The notes below the pieces were generated by a model. The model made no database searches. It was not told where the DNA came from and saw nothing but the letters and a program-made list of their open reading frames with translations. Source: Candidatus Gastranaerophilales bacterium (lineage in GTDB: Bacteria > Cyanobacteriota > Vampirovibrionia > Gastranaerophilales > Gastranaerophilaceae). From it: 64,000 bases of DNA. The stretch lies in contig CALUTD010000012.1 of the NCBI GenBank assembly GCA_944323625.1, forward strand, positions 1 to 64,000, written 5' to 3'. This document shows positions 36,792-45,907 of the stretch, piece after piece. The translations under genes and the position numbers were made by a program. Position 1 is the first letter of the stretch. Each line of letters opens with the position of its first letter.

Positions 36792-38027
36792 TTGGCACTT
36801 GATACATCACTCGTTATGATTTTAGCGGGAGGCGAGGGAAAAAGATTATACCCTTTGACAAGAGACAGGGCAAAACCGGCAGTACCATTCGGCGGTAGGT
36901 ACAGAATTATTGATTTTGTAATTAATAATTTTATTAATTCGGGATTTTATAAAATTAAAATACTGACACAATATAAATCAGATTCCCTGAATCAGCATAT
37001 AGCAAGAAGTTGGCCTGTATCACCTATTTTAGGTCAGTATATTGATTTAGTGCCTGCTCAAATGAGAACGGACGGTAATTGGTATAAAGGTACTGCAGAT
37101 GCAGTGTATCAAAATATAACTCATATTAATGATGAAAATCCTAAACACGTTTGTGTATTTGGTGGTGACCATATATATAGGATGGACGTATCTCAAATGA
37201 TGAGATTTCATAAGAAAAAAGAATCTGTTCTTACAATTTCGGCTATTCCTATTCCTATCTCTGAAGCAGGTGAGTTTGGTATAATAGAAGTGGATGACGA
37301 TTGGAGATTAACAGGATTTCAGGAAAAACCCAAGTCAAAACCTAAATCTATTCCGGGGAATCCTGATATGTGTCTGGCTTCTATGGGTAACTATATTTTT
37401 GAAACCGAAGAACTTGTTCAAGAAGTTCAAGAAGATTCAAAAAATCCTGATTCAAGTCATGATTTTGGAAAAAATATTATTCCCAAAATGCTTAATGAGG
37501 GAAAAGCTATCTATGTTTATGATTTTTCTCAAAATGAATATACCGGCATGACAGAATCAGAACGCGGATATTGGAGAGATGTCGGAAGTATAGACAGCTA
37601 CTGGCAGGCAAATATGGATTTACTTGATTATGATCCCGAGCTTAATTTATACTGCACGGGCTGGCCATTGAGAACTTATAATTACAACTTACCTCCCGCA
37701 AAATTTTTGTGGGAAGAAAAAGATAGAGTCGGTATGGCAACTAATTCAATGGTATCAGAAGGCTGCATAATTTCAGGCGGAAGTATATCAAGATGTATAC
37801 TGTCGCCTCAGGTAAGAATTAACAGTTTTGCTAATGTTACAGAGTCTATTTTAATGGAAAACGTAACTGTAGGAAGATATTCCGAAATAAAAAAAGCGAT
37901 AATAGATAAAAATGTCGATATTCCACCTTATACAAAAATAGGGTTTAATGTTGATGAAGATATAGCAAGAGGTTTTATTGTATCGTCGAACGGCGTTACC
38001 GTCGTTCCAAAAGGAGCTAAATTATGA
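36792..38027 (+). CDS. glgC: Glucose-1-phosphate adenylyltransferase
   Basis: Makes ADP-glucose, the donor for glycogen synthesis. The 411 residues begin with the nucleotidyltransferase signature LAGGEGKRLYPLTRDRAKPA and FGGRYRIIDF, and end in a left-handed beta-helix domain. The start is TTG, fixed by an excellent AGGAGG at 36781-36786. It follows lepA closely and overlaps the thioredoxin-like gene by 4 bases. With the GH57 enzyme at 17-19 kb it suggests storage of alpha-glucan. Confidence 0.96.
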   Translation: MALDTSLVMILAGGEGKRLYPLTRDRAKPAVPFGGRYRIIDFVINNFINSGFYKIKILTQYKSDSLNQHIARSWPVSPILGQYIDLVPAQMRTDGNWYKGTADAVYQNITHINDENPKHVCVFGGDHIYRMDVSQMMRFHKKKESVLTISAIPIPISEAGEFGIIEVDDDWRLTGFQEKPKSKPKSIPGNPDMCLASMGNYIFETEELVQEVQEDSKNPDSSHDFGKNIIPKMLNEGKAIYVYDFSQNEYTGMTESERGYWRDVGSIDSYWQANMDLLDYDPELNLYCTGWPLRTYNYNLPPAKFLWEEKDRVGMATNSMVSEGCIISGGSISRCILSPQVRINSFANVTESILMENVTVGRYSEIKKAIIDKNVDIPPYTKIGFNVDEDIARGFIVSSNGVTVVPKGAKL

Positions 38028-38506
38028 AAAAAAAGTTTTTTATAGGTGTTTTTATTGTAGCCTTAATAGGTTTGATAGGGCTTTCTGTTTATGTATATAA
38101 AGTAAAAACGCAACCAAGAGAAAGATACATTCCTCCTCAATTAAATGCACCAATCGAAATTCCTGACACCGGAATTTTAAAAATGAACGAGATTACAGAT
38201 TTTGAAAAACCGGTTGCAGTTATGTTCTATGTAGATTGGTGTACATATTGCAGAAGGTTTATGCCTATTTTTGGTGAAGTTTCAAAAGCGCTTAAAGATA
38301 AATATACTTTTGCGGTAATTAATTGTGATTATCCTGAAAATATTCAATATGTTGAAAAGTTTCATATAGTTGCATTTCCTTCTGTATTTATTTTTGATAA
38401 GAAATATGATTATTCAACTCCTATAAGTTCTTATGCAACAACTAAAAAACAATTTATGATAGATGAATTAAACAAATATATTAAACTAAGAAGTCGAATA
38501 AAATAG
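38024..38506 (+). CDS. Membrane-anchored thioredoxin-like protein
   Basis: A 160-residue protein with an N-terminal membrane anchor (about 3-26) and a thioredoxin fold facing the periplasm. The redox motif is WCTYC in FYVDWCTYCRRFMPIF, followed by the cis-Pro region IVAFPSVFIFD. It probably oxidises or reduces envelope thiols, or serves cytochrome or envelope maturation; the partner is unknown. It overlaps glgC by 4 bases (ATGA). Confidence 0.85.
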   Translation: MKKKFFIGVFIVALIGLIGLSVYVYKVKTQPRERYIPPQLNAPIEIPDTGILKMNEITDFEKPVAVMFYVDWCTYCRRFMPIFGEVSKALKDKYTFAVINCDYPENIQYVEKFHIVAFPSVFIFDKKYDYSTPISSYATTKKQFMIDELNKYIKLRSRIK

Positions 38507-38518
38507 TAAAATATATTG

Positions 38519-38578
38519 TTGACATTTATTATTAGTTTAGTATAATAGTCCATATTAAGACTGTACAATTTTGGACTA
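38519..38578 (+). promoter_or_regulatory. Promoter and palindromic operator of the marR-RND operon
   Basis: TTGACA (38519-38524), a 16-base spacer and TATAAT (38541-38546). The last base of the -10 begins an inverted repeat TAGTCCA (38546-38552) ... TGGACTA (38572-38578), 19 bases apart, covering the likely transcription start. This is the position expected for autorepression by the MarR protein encoded 23 bases downstream. Confidence 0.7.
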
Positions 38579-38600
38579 ATCTATATGGGGATAGTTACAC

Positions 38601-39035
38601 TTGGATAAGCTGAAACTAAAAGAACAAGCGGAAAAACTATTAGAAATTCACAGAGAAATTTCGGGTTTTTATAATGAATATGCAAAGTCTATGGGGGCAA
38701 CCCTTGCCGGGCTTGAAGTTTTGCTTATAATATGGAATGAAAAAGTGTGTACACAAAAAATGATTGTACAAAAGACTTTTTTACCAAAACAAACAGTAAG
38801 TGCAATTATTCAAAAACTTAAAACAAAGAATATAGTTGAGATAAAACTAGAAACAGCTTCAGACAAAAGGAATAAAGAAATAAAGTTTACCGAATTAGGT
38901 AAAAAGTTAGCTGATAAATTTATACCTATTATGAAAGAAGCTGAATATAGGGCTTTGGATACTTTAGGCGAAGCAAAAAGAGAAAGTTTAATAGAAATAA
39001 TTACCGAATATAAAAATAATTTAAATATAGAATAA
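38601..39035 (+). CDS. MarR-family transcriptional regulator
   Basis: A 144-residue winged-helix repressor. The helix-turn-helix and wing are seen in KMIVQKTFLPKQTVSAIIQK and KLKTKNIVEIKLETASDKRNKEI. The start is TTG after a weak GGGGAT ribosome-binding site. It is the first gene of an operon with an RND adaptor, pump and channel, and a palindrome covers the promoter, so it likely represses the pump until a ligand binds. Confidence 0.9.
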   Translation: MDKLKLKEQAEKLLEIHREISGFYNEYAKSMGATLAGLEVLLIIWNEKVCTQKMIVQKTFLPKQTVSAIIQKLKTKNIVEIKLETASDKRNKEIKFTELGKKLADKFIPIMKEAEYRALDTLGEAKRESLIEIITEYKNNLNIE

Positions 39036-39053
39036 ATAATAGAGGATATATAT

Positions 39054-40232
39054 ATGAGCTATTTAAAAAATAAAAAAACAAGGTGGATATTATTTTTAAT
39101 TTTGTTAATAGTTGTACCTATTGCATATCATCAAATATCAGGTGCAATAAAAGGATATTTACAGCAAAAGGCTAATAGTATTCCAAAAGCTGTACAAACC
39201 ATGCATCCGATAGCCAAAGATATATATTATTCAACGGAATCGGCAGGAAGAATAGAGGCAAAATATTCTGTTGATGTAATAGCAAGAATTAATGGTTGGC
39301 TTCAAAAAAGATTTTTTGATGAAGGTGCAAAGGTTGAAAAAGGTCAAACGTTATTTTTAATAGAACCTGATCAGTATGAAATAGCGGTCAGTAATGCTGC
39401 TGCTAATGTAAGACAAAATCAGGCTACATTAATAAATGCGGAAAAAGAGCTTGAAAGAGCAAAAGAACTTGTAAAGCAAGATTATGTAAGTAAATCATAT
39501 TTTGATCAGGCTCTTGCAACAAGAGATCAGAGTAAAGCGGCATTGGATGCTGCAAAGGCTCAACTCGAAAATGCAAAGTTAAATTTGAGTTATACCAAAA
39601 TAGTTTCGCCTATTGATGGTAAAATAGGTAAAATTATGATAACGGAAGGAAACCTTGTAAATACTACATCAGGAGCGCTTGCAAGAATTGTAAGTGTTAG
39701 TCCTATATATGTTTATTTTACTTTAAAGAGTAGTGAATTTTTGAATTTTAGAAAAACTGACAGTTCAACAAATTTTAGTAATATGAATGTTCAAATTCAA
39801 CTTGCTAACGGAAATATTTATGATGAAGTTGGTGTAATTGAGTTTATAAACAACGAAGTAGATGAAACAACCGGTACAATAAGTTTAAGAGCAACTTTTG
39901 TAAATGAAGATGAACTTTTAGTTCCGGGTGATTTTGTAAAAGTTATTGCTACCTCCAAAACATCAAATAAAGTAATGTTAGTTCCTCAATCTGCCGCATT
40001 AAATGATGCAAATGGTTATTATGTATGGGTAATTGGTGATGAAAATAAAATTGTAAGAAAGAATATAAAAGTATCTGATGAAATAGATAAAAATTGGATA
40101 GTTGAAGAAGGGCTTGAATATGAGGATACTATTGTAGCAAAAGGTATTCAAAGTATTACAAGAGAAGGTCAGGTAGTAAATCCGGAACCTTTAGTTACTG
40201 ATATTAATGATGAACAAGAAAACCAAGAATAA
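39054..40232 (+). CDS. RND efflux periplasmic adaptor subunit
   Basis: Membrane-fusion protein of 392 residues that links pump and outer-membrane channel. It has an N-terminal anchor (about 10-30), the lipoyl halves (INGWLQKRFFDEGAKVEKGQ and ending YTKIVSPIDGKIGKIMITEG), a helical hairpin between them (about 115-175), and the beta-barrel and membrane-proximal domains after. Unlike AcrA it lacks an obvious lipobox Cys. The pump gene starts 23 bases later. Confidence 0.94.
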   Translation: MSYLKNKKTRWILFLILLIVVPIAYHQISGAIKGYLQQKANSIPKAVQTMHPIAKDIYYSTESAGRIEAKYSVDVIARINGWLQKRFFDEGAKVEKGQTLFLIEPDQYEIAVSNAAANVRQNQATLINAEKELERAKELVKQDYVSKSYFDQALATRDQSKAALDAAKAQLENAKLNLSYTKIVSPIDGKIGKIMITEGNLVNTTSGALARIVSVSPIYVYFTLKSSEFLNFRKTDSSTNFSNMNVQIQLANGNIYDEVGVIEFINNEVDETTGTISLRATFVNEDELLVPGDFVKVIATSKTSNKVMLVPQSAALNDANGYYVWVIGDENKIVRKNIKVSDEIDKNWIVEEGLEYEDTIVAKGIQSITREGQVVNPEPLVTDINDEQENQE

Positions 40233-40255
40233 AATAACAGGGATGCAAAAGAAGA

Positions 40256-43200
40256 ATGGAAAATAATACTAAAAAGAATGATTTATATTTCTTTATAAGA
40301 AAACCTCGTTTTGCAATGGTAATTTCAATATTTATAACATTGATAGGTTTAGTATCAATGTTTGGATTACAGCTTGAAAAATATCCGAATATTACACCGC
40401 CTCAGGTAACTGTTTCAGTATCGTATCCGGGGGCAAGTGCTTCGGTTATTGAATCATCCGTTGCTTCTCTTATAGAAGCACAAGTTAACGGTGTTGAAAA
40501 TATGTTATATATGTCTTCTACCTGTTATGATGAAACTTATACATTAAATATATTCTTTAAAGTAGGAACCAATAAAGATATAAACCTTGTAAACGTTCAA
40601 AACCGATTACAGCAAGTAGAAGCACTTTTGCCCGAGGACGTTAAACGTTTAGGGGTAACTGCTACAAACAGAGTATCAGGTGCAGGGGCTTGTATATTAA
40701 ACCTTGAATCAAGTGATAATTCCTGGAATCAGTTGGATTTAACCAACTATGCGACAATATATATTAAAGATGAAATAAAACGTTTAGATGGTGTAGGTGA
40801 AGTTAACGTATTCGGGGCTGCCGATTATAGTATGAGAATATGGCTTGATCCTACAAAGATGGCAAACTTGAATGTTTCCGTTCAGGAGGTTCAAGCGGCA
40901 GTTACAACTCAAAACACTTTGGTATCTTCAGGTGCATTAGGTGCATTGCCGAGTAATTCAAATCAAACACTCAGAATGACCTTAATGACAAAAGGACGTT
41001 TATTAGAACCTGCCGAATTTGAAGAAATTATTATCAGAGCTAATACTGATGGGTCAAACATAAAACTTAAAGACATTGCAAGAGTAGAACTTGGTGCTTA
41101 TTCATACGACAGACTCGGTATGATTGACGGTAAACCCGCAGCACTTATTCAGGTAGTTCCTCTGCCGGGTGCTAATACTATAAGTATTGTAAATTTAGTA
41201 AATAAAAAAATCGCAGAATTAAACAAATCACTTCCCGCTTCTTTGGAAGTTAAAATGATGCATGATGATTCTGAGTTTATTCGTGAATCAATGAAAGAAG
41301 TTGTATTTACAATTTTACTTACATCTTTAATCGTTATAGTGGTTATATTTGTATTCTTAGGTGATTGGAGATCAACACTCGTTCCTTGTGTTACAATACC
41401 TGTATCTTTGGTGGGTACGTTTGCTGCCTTGCCTGTGTTCGGTATGTCAATAAACCTGTTAACTTTGTTCGCGATGGTACTTGCAGTTGCGGTTGTTGTT
41501 GACGATGCTATTGTTGTAATAGAAAACGTAAAACGACATTTGGAAGAGGGAAAGACTCCTGTTGAAGCTACTCAACTTACAATGCAAGAAGTTGGCGGAG
41601 CTTTGGTCGCAATGGCAATGGTACTTATGGCGGTATTTGTTCCGGTTTCGTTTGTATCAGGTTTATCAGGTTTAATGTATAGACAGTTTGCTGTTTGTAT
41701 TGCAGTATCTATTGCATTATCTGCAGTTTGTGCGTTAACTCTTTCTCCTGCTATGTGTTCAATTATCTTAAGAAAAGAAGATCCGAACAGAAAGCCGAGT
41801 AATTTTGTTACTGCATTTATTAAAAAAGTATTTGTAGCTTTTGATGAAAAATTTGCAAAAGTGACACAAGTATATTTAGAAGTTGTAAAGAAATTTGTTT
41901 ATAATAAAAAGTTAACAATCGGATTGTACGTTACATTCCTGATTTTAATGGGTTTTCTATTTAAAATAATCCCGACAGGGTTTATTCCTGATGAAGACCA
42001 AGCTGTTTTAATGGCACAATTTGTGCTTCCTCCGGGGTCTGCATTAAATAAAACTCAAGAAGTATTAGAGAAATTTACAAAGGCTATTGAAAATATAGAC
42101 GGTGTAGAAAAAGAAAGAATTATTGTTTTTGCCGGAGGTATGGGACCTACAAACCAGGCATTTTGTGTTGTACCTTTAAAAGACTGGGGAGAAAGAAAAA
42201 TATATCCCTGGGATTGGGTAATAAGAAAAATGCAGGGCAGAACTACCGATTTATCTCATAACGGAATTTTAAGTGAAATAAGAAAACGTGCAGCGAAAAT
42301 TAATGAAGCTTCAATAGCTGTTTTCTCTCCGCCTGCAATTTCAGGTATGAGTATGTTAGGTGGTTTTGAGTTCCAAATGCTTTCAAAAGGCGAACATTCA
42401 TTGCAGGATATAGAAAATTTTGCAAATCAATTGACTGTTGCGGCAAATAGTGACCCTCGTTTGAGCAGTGTTTATACAACTTATCAGGCAAATGTTCCTC
42501 AGTATAGATTAAATATTGATTATGCAAAAGTTTTGTCTCAAAATGTTGATATACAGGAACTATACTCAACTTTGGCTTCTACTTTGGGTACATACTATGT
42601 AAATGACTTTAATAAATTAGGGCGTGTATTCAGGGTTCAACTTCAGGCTGAAGACAGTTTCAGAAATAAGGCTACTGATTTACAAAAGATATATGTTAAA
42701 AACATGAACGGTCAAATGGTACCTTTGATGACTATGATAAATATAGAGCAGACGGTAGGTGCTGCATCTATTACAAGGTTTAACCAATATCGTTCTGTTC
42801 AGTTCTCAGGTCAGCCATCGGCAGGAAAAAGCTCGGGTGAAGCAATGACGGCAATGGAAGAAGTTGCATTAAAAACACTTCCGTCTGATGTTGGTTATGA
42901 CTGGTCGGGTACTTCTTTGCAGGAACGTGAATCTTCGGGACAGACAACAATAGTTATTGCACTTGCATTAACCTTTGTATATTTGTTCTTGGTTGCACTA
43001 TATGAAAGTTGGTCAATTCCGGTTGCAGTACTTCTGATTGCACCTGTTGCGGCTCTTGGAGCGCTTGTTTTCCAAATGATGATTGGTCAGTCATTTGACT
43101 TATATTCTCAGGTGGGTATGATAGCATTAATAGGTATTGCTGCTAAACAATCAATATTGATTGTTGAATTTGCTAAAAATCTTCATGAAAACGGTATGGG

Positions 43201-43468
43201 AATTGAAGAAGCGGCAATCGAAGCGGCAAGAATAAGATTCAGAGCTATCATGATGACCGCGTTAGCGTTTGTATTCGGGGTACTTCCGATGGTATTCGCA
43301 ACCGGCGCCGGTGCTCAATCCAGAGTATCTGTCGGTTCTACCGTTTTTGGCGGTATGACAGCTGCAGCTACAATAGGTACTATTTTGACTCCTGTATTCT
43401 ACGTATTAGTTCAATCATTAGTTGAAAAAGTATCTTCTAACAAGAAACATGAAAGTACAAATAATTAA
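40256..43468 (+). CDS. RND efflux pump permease (HAE1/AcrB family)
   Basis: Proton-driven multidrug exporter of 1070 residues, with twelve expected membrane segments in two halves. It starts PRFAMVISIFITLIGLVSMF and has YPNITPPQVTVSVSYPGASA near the start of the porter domain. The proton-relay pair is seen in AVAVVVDDAIVVIENVKRHL (two adjacent Asp, TM4), and the TM10 Lys in IGIAAKQSILIVEFAK. Its length is typical of AcrB/MexB. Substrates cannot be read from the sequence. Confidence 0.96.
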   Translation: MENNTKKNDLYFFIRKPRFAMVISIFITLIGLVSMFGLQLEKYPNITPPQVTVSVSYPGASASVIESSVASLIEAQVNGVENMLYMSSTCYDETYTLNIFFKVGTNKDINLVNVQNRLQQVEALLPEDVKRLGVTATNRVSGAGACILNLESSDNSWNQLDLTNYATIYIKDEIKRLDGVGEVNVFGAADYSMRIWLDPTKMANLNVSVQEVQAAVTTQNTLVSSGALGALPSNSNQTLRMTLMTKGRLLEPAEFEEIIIRANTDGSNIKLKDIARVELGAYSYDRLGMIDGKPAALIQVVPLPGANTISIVNLVNKKIAELNKSLPASLEVKMMHDDSEFIRESMKEVVFTILLTSLIVIVVIFVFLGDWRSTLVPCVTIPVSLVGTFAALPVFGMSINLLTLFAMVLAVAVVVDDAIVVIENVKRHLEEGKTPVEATQLTMQEVGGALVAMAMVLMAVFVPVSFVSGLSGLMYRQFAVCIAVSIALSAVCALTLSPAMCSIILRKEDPNRKPSNFVTAFIKKVFVAFDEKFAKVTQVYLEVVKKFVYNKKLTIGLYVTFLILMGFLFKIIPTGFIPDEDQAVLMAQFVLPPGSALNKTQEVLEKFTKAIENIDGVEKERIIVFAGGMGPTNQAFCVVPLKDWGERKIYPWDWVIRKMQGRTTDLSHNGILSEIRKRAAKINEASIAVFSPPAISGMSMLGGFEFQMLSKGEHSLQDIENFANQLTVAANSDPRLSSVYTTYQANVPQYRLNIDYAKVLSQNVDIQELYSTLASTLGTYYVNDFNKLGRVFRVQLQAEDSFRNKATDLQKIYVKNMNGQMVPLMTMINIEQTVGAASITRFNQYRSVQFSGQPSAGKSSGEAMTAMEEVALKTLPSDVGYDWSGTSLQERESSGQTTIVIALALTFVYLFLVALYESWSIPVAVLLIAPVAALGALVFQMMIGQSFDLYSQVGMIALIGIAAKQSILIVEFAKNLHENGMGIEEAAIEAARIRFRAIMMTALAFVFGVLPMVFATGAGAQSRVSVGSTVFGGMTAAATIGTILTPVFYVLVQSLVEKVSSNKKHESTNN

Positions 43469-43494
43469 TAATTTACAGAATAAGAGTGGAAAAT

Positions 43495-45207
43495 ATGAAC
43501 AAAAAATTATTTATATTAATGTTTTTAATAATGGCATCGCCTGTTTTTGCGGATGATAGCCCCTTCAGAGATGAAGTAATTAATGAACTTCCTCCTTCTG
43601 TTAATACAGTTCAATCAGATGTAACGGCAGAAAGTAAAACAACATTTTCTCAAAAAATTAAAAATATTTTTAGTAAATCTGATGAACCAAAACGGGCAAA
43701 AGAAGTTGATGTCGTTGAACCCGAGGATATTAAAACAATAGATTCCGTTACAAAAGAACAGAAAAAAGCTGAAAAAGAACGACAAAAACAGCTTAAAAAA
43801 GAACAAAAAGAAGCTGAAAAACTTGCTAAAAAACAGGCAAAACAAAACAAAGAAACAACGAATCAAGAGGAAACAACATCAGAACAAGTTCCAAATGAAG
43901 GTACGTCACCTGCTGTTAATCAAGGTGAACAAAATACCGTCTTAACTGATACTGCTTATCAAACAGGAATACAAAAAAATAAAATAATAGAAGTAAATGA
44001 CTGTGTTAGAATAGCGCTTGAGCATCATCCGGCTATTCAATCAGCAATGAGTAATGCAGAAATTTATAAAAGCAGAATAGCGCAAGCATGGGCAAATTAT
44101 TTTCCTACTTTTTCTGCAGGTGTCGAATATTCAAGAAATGATATGCAGGTATCTAACTTTGCATTTCCTATTCAAAGATACGATATGTTTTACGTACCTA
44201 CAATATCGGGTAATATGCTTTTGTTTGACTTTGGAAAAACAAAAGCTCAAGCTGATATGGCTAAAAGAACTTATGAATCTGCAAATTTTAGTTTACAAAC
44301 CAGTATAAATTCCGTAATATTCGGTGTAAAACAAGCATATTATAATTTGTTATTTGCACAACAGCAGGTGAAAGTTTATGAAGATACGGTTCAGGATTTT
44401 ACTCTGCATTTAGAACAGGCAAAAGCATATTATGATATTGGTTCAAAAGCCAAAATTGATGTTTTGACTGCCGAATATAATTTGGGTAATGCTAAATTGC
44501 AGTTAATTCAAGCAAAAAATACTTTGAAAATTGCTTTTGTTCAATTAAGCAATGCAATGGGTATGCCTGAATTTTCAGATTATGAAGTAATAGATAATTT
44601 AACAACAAAAGCTTATGATATTAAAGTGGAAGATGCAGTAAAAACTGCGTTTGAAACAAGTCCTGAATTATTGGCGGCAAAAAAGAAAGCTGATGCATCA
44701 GAGATATTAATTCGTGCATCAAAAAGAGCGTTCACTCCTAATATTCAGGGTTTTGCTTCATATTCCAGGGGCGGAAAAAGGGTTGATACAGACTATGGTT
44801 ATCAATTCGGTGCCGAGCTAAGTTATAATACCGTTAACTTAATGTTATTGAAGAAACAGGTTGATGAAGCTAAAGCTACATATAAAAAAGATTTGGCGGA
44901 TTATGAAAACACAAAACAAACTATTTATTTTGAGGTAAAGCAGGCATATATTAATCTTACTAATGCACAGGATAGTATTGAAGTTGCAAAACTGTCAATG
45001 GATCAGGCAAAAGAACAATATGACCAGGCTTCGGGCAGATATAAAGTAGGTCTTGGTGATGCAATAGAGCTTAAAGATGCCGAAACAACATATAGAAATT
45101 CGCAGCTTGAATATTATAATACTCTGTTAAATTATCATGTGTCTGCGGCAAATCTTGAACAGCTAATGGGGGTACCTTTAGAATCATCAGATGTTGATTT
45201 GTTGTAA
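43495..45207 (+). CDS. TolC-family outer-membrane efflux protein with charged N-terminal insert
   Basis: Outer-membrane channel of the RND system, 570 residues. I start at the ATG at 43495 (MNKKLFILMFLIMASPVFAD, a signal peptide); a GTG three codons earlier is possible. Between the signal peptide and the channel domain lies about 140 residues of unusual sequence, including a Lys/Glu/Gln-rich stretch at about 84-121 (e.g. KKAEKERQKQLKKEQKEAEK). The OEP domain then spans about 165-565 in two repeats. The insert is not usual for TolC and may be a periplasmic linker or binding region. Confidence 0.9.
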   Translation: MNKKLFILMFLIMASPVFADDSPFRDEVINELPPSVNTVQSDVTAESKTTFSQKIKNIFSKSDEPKRAKEVDVVEPEDIKTIDSVTKEQKKAEKERQKQLKKEQKEAEKLAKKQAKQNKETTNQEETTSEQVPNEGTSPAVNQGEQNTVLTDTAYQTGIQKNKIIEVNDCVRIALEHHPAIQSAMSNAEIYKSRIAQAWANYFPTFSAGVEYSRNDMQVSNFAFPIQRYDMFYVPTISGNMLLFDFGKTKAQADMAKRTYESANFSLQTSINSVIFGVKQAYYNLLFAQQQVKVYEDTVQDFTLHLEQAKAYYDIGSKAKIDVLTAEYNLGNAKLQLIQAKNTLKIAFVQLSNAMGMPEFSDYEVIDNLTTKAYDIKVEDAVKTAFETSPELLAAKKKADASEILIRASKRAFTPNIQGFASYSRGGKRVDTDYGYQFGAELSYNTVNLMLLKKQVDEAKATYKKDLADYENTKQTIYFEVKQAYINLTNAQDSIEVAKLSMDQAKEQYDQASGRYKVGLGDAIELKDAETTYRNSQLEYYNTLLNYHVSAANLEQLMGVPLESSDVDLL

Positions 45208-45209
45208 TC

Positions 45210-45872
45210 ATGAATTGTAATTTTGATTTTTTAAAAAAAATTGATAATAATCTGTTTGATATAATATTTGAAGCCGAAAAACTTTATAGGGATGAATATT
45301 TTGAACAGTGTATGGTTCAGACAAGAAAATTTGCTGAACAAATATGTAAAAATATTCTGATTCAAAATGGTAAATCTATAGGTTCTTTTGACGAAATGAT
45401 AGAAACACTTAAATATCATTCTCAAGGTAGTGTTCAGGAAAAAGAATTTATAGACGATTTATATTTTTTAAAAAAGAATGGTAATATTTCCGCACATTCG
45501 GGCAAAATTAAAAATGCCGGAATGACGGCACTGGAATGCTTAAAACGTTCTTTTGAAACGGCAATAAGTTATAGTGTTTATAATCAAGGAGCTCCATCAA
45601 ATATTTTAAAATCCGAATATGATATCAATTTATTGGTAACAAATAAAAAATCAAAATCTTCTTTAACAAAAAAATATGAAAAAATACAAGGAGTAGAGCA
45701 AAAAAAGATAAATACTTCAAAAAAGAATGAAACTAAAGTGGATATAAAAAAAGAACATAAATTTTTTTCTAATGTTTCAATTTTTTGGAAAATTGTCGGA
45801 GTTTTATCTTTATTTTCGGTTTTAATAATATTAGTTTTTTGTGTTTGGATACTGTTAAGCAAAATATTTTAA
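45210..45872 (+). CDS. DUF4145-like protein with C-terminal membrane anchor
   Basis: A 220-residue protein. The first 120 residues, with EAEKLYRDEYFEQCMVQTRK, FAEQICKNIL and DDLYFLKKNGNISAHSG, fit the helical DUF4145 pattern seen near restriction and abortive-infection genes and in other settings. A Lys-rich linker follows and a membrane segment at about 195-217 ends the protein. It starts 2 bases after tolC and is likely co-transcribed. The tail anchor would place the domain in the cytoplasm. No defence partner is nearby. Confidence 0.75.
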   Translation: MNCNFDFLKKIDNNLFDIIFEAEKLYRDEYFEQCMVQTRKFAEQICKNILIQNGKSIGSFDEMIETLKYHSQGSVQEKEFIDDLYFLKKNGNISAHSGKIKNAGMTALECLKRSFETAISYSVYNQGAPSNILKSEYDINLLVTNKKSKSSLTKKYEKIQGVEQKKINTSKKNETKVDIKKEHKFFSNVSIFWKIVGVLSLFSVLIILVFCVWILLSKIF

Positions 45873-45907
45873 TAATGTTGTGGTAAAATCTGATATGGAG
45901 AAAATAT

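Noticed and set aside
43486-43494. GTG start for the TolC-type gene
   Set aside because: The ATG three codons later gives a clean signal peptide.
45210-45872. DUF4145-like gene as part of a defence island
   Set aside because: No restriction, nuclease or other defence genes are nearby; neighbours are efflux and sugar-nucleotide genes.
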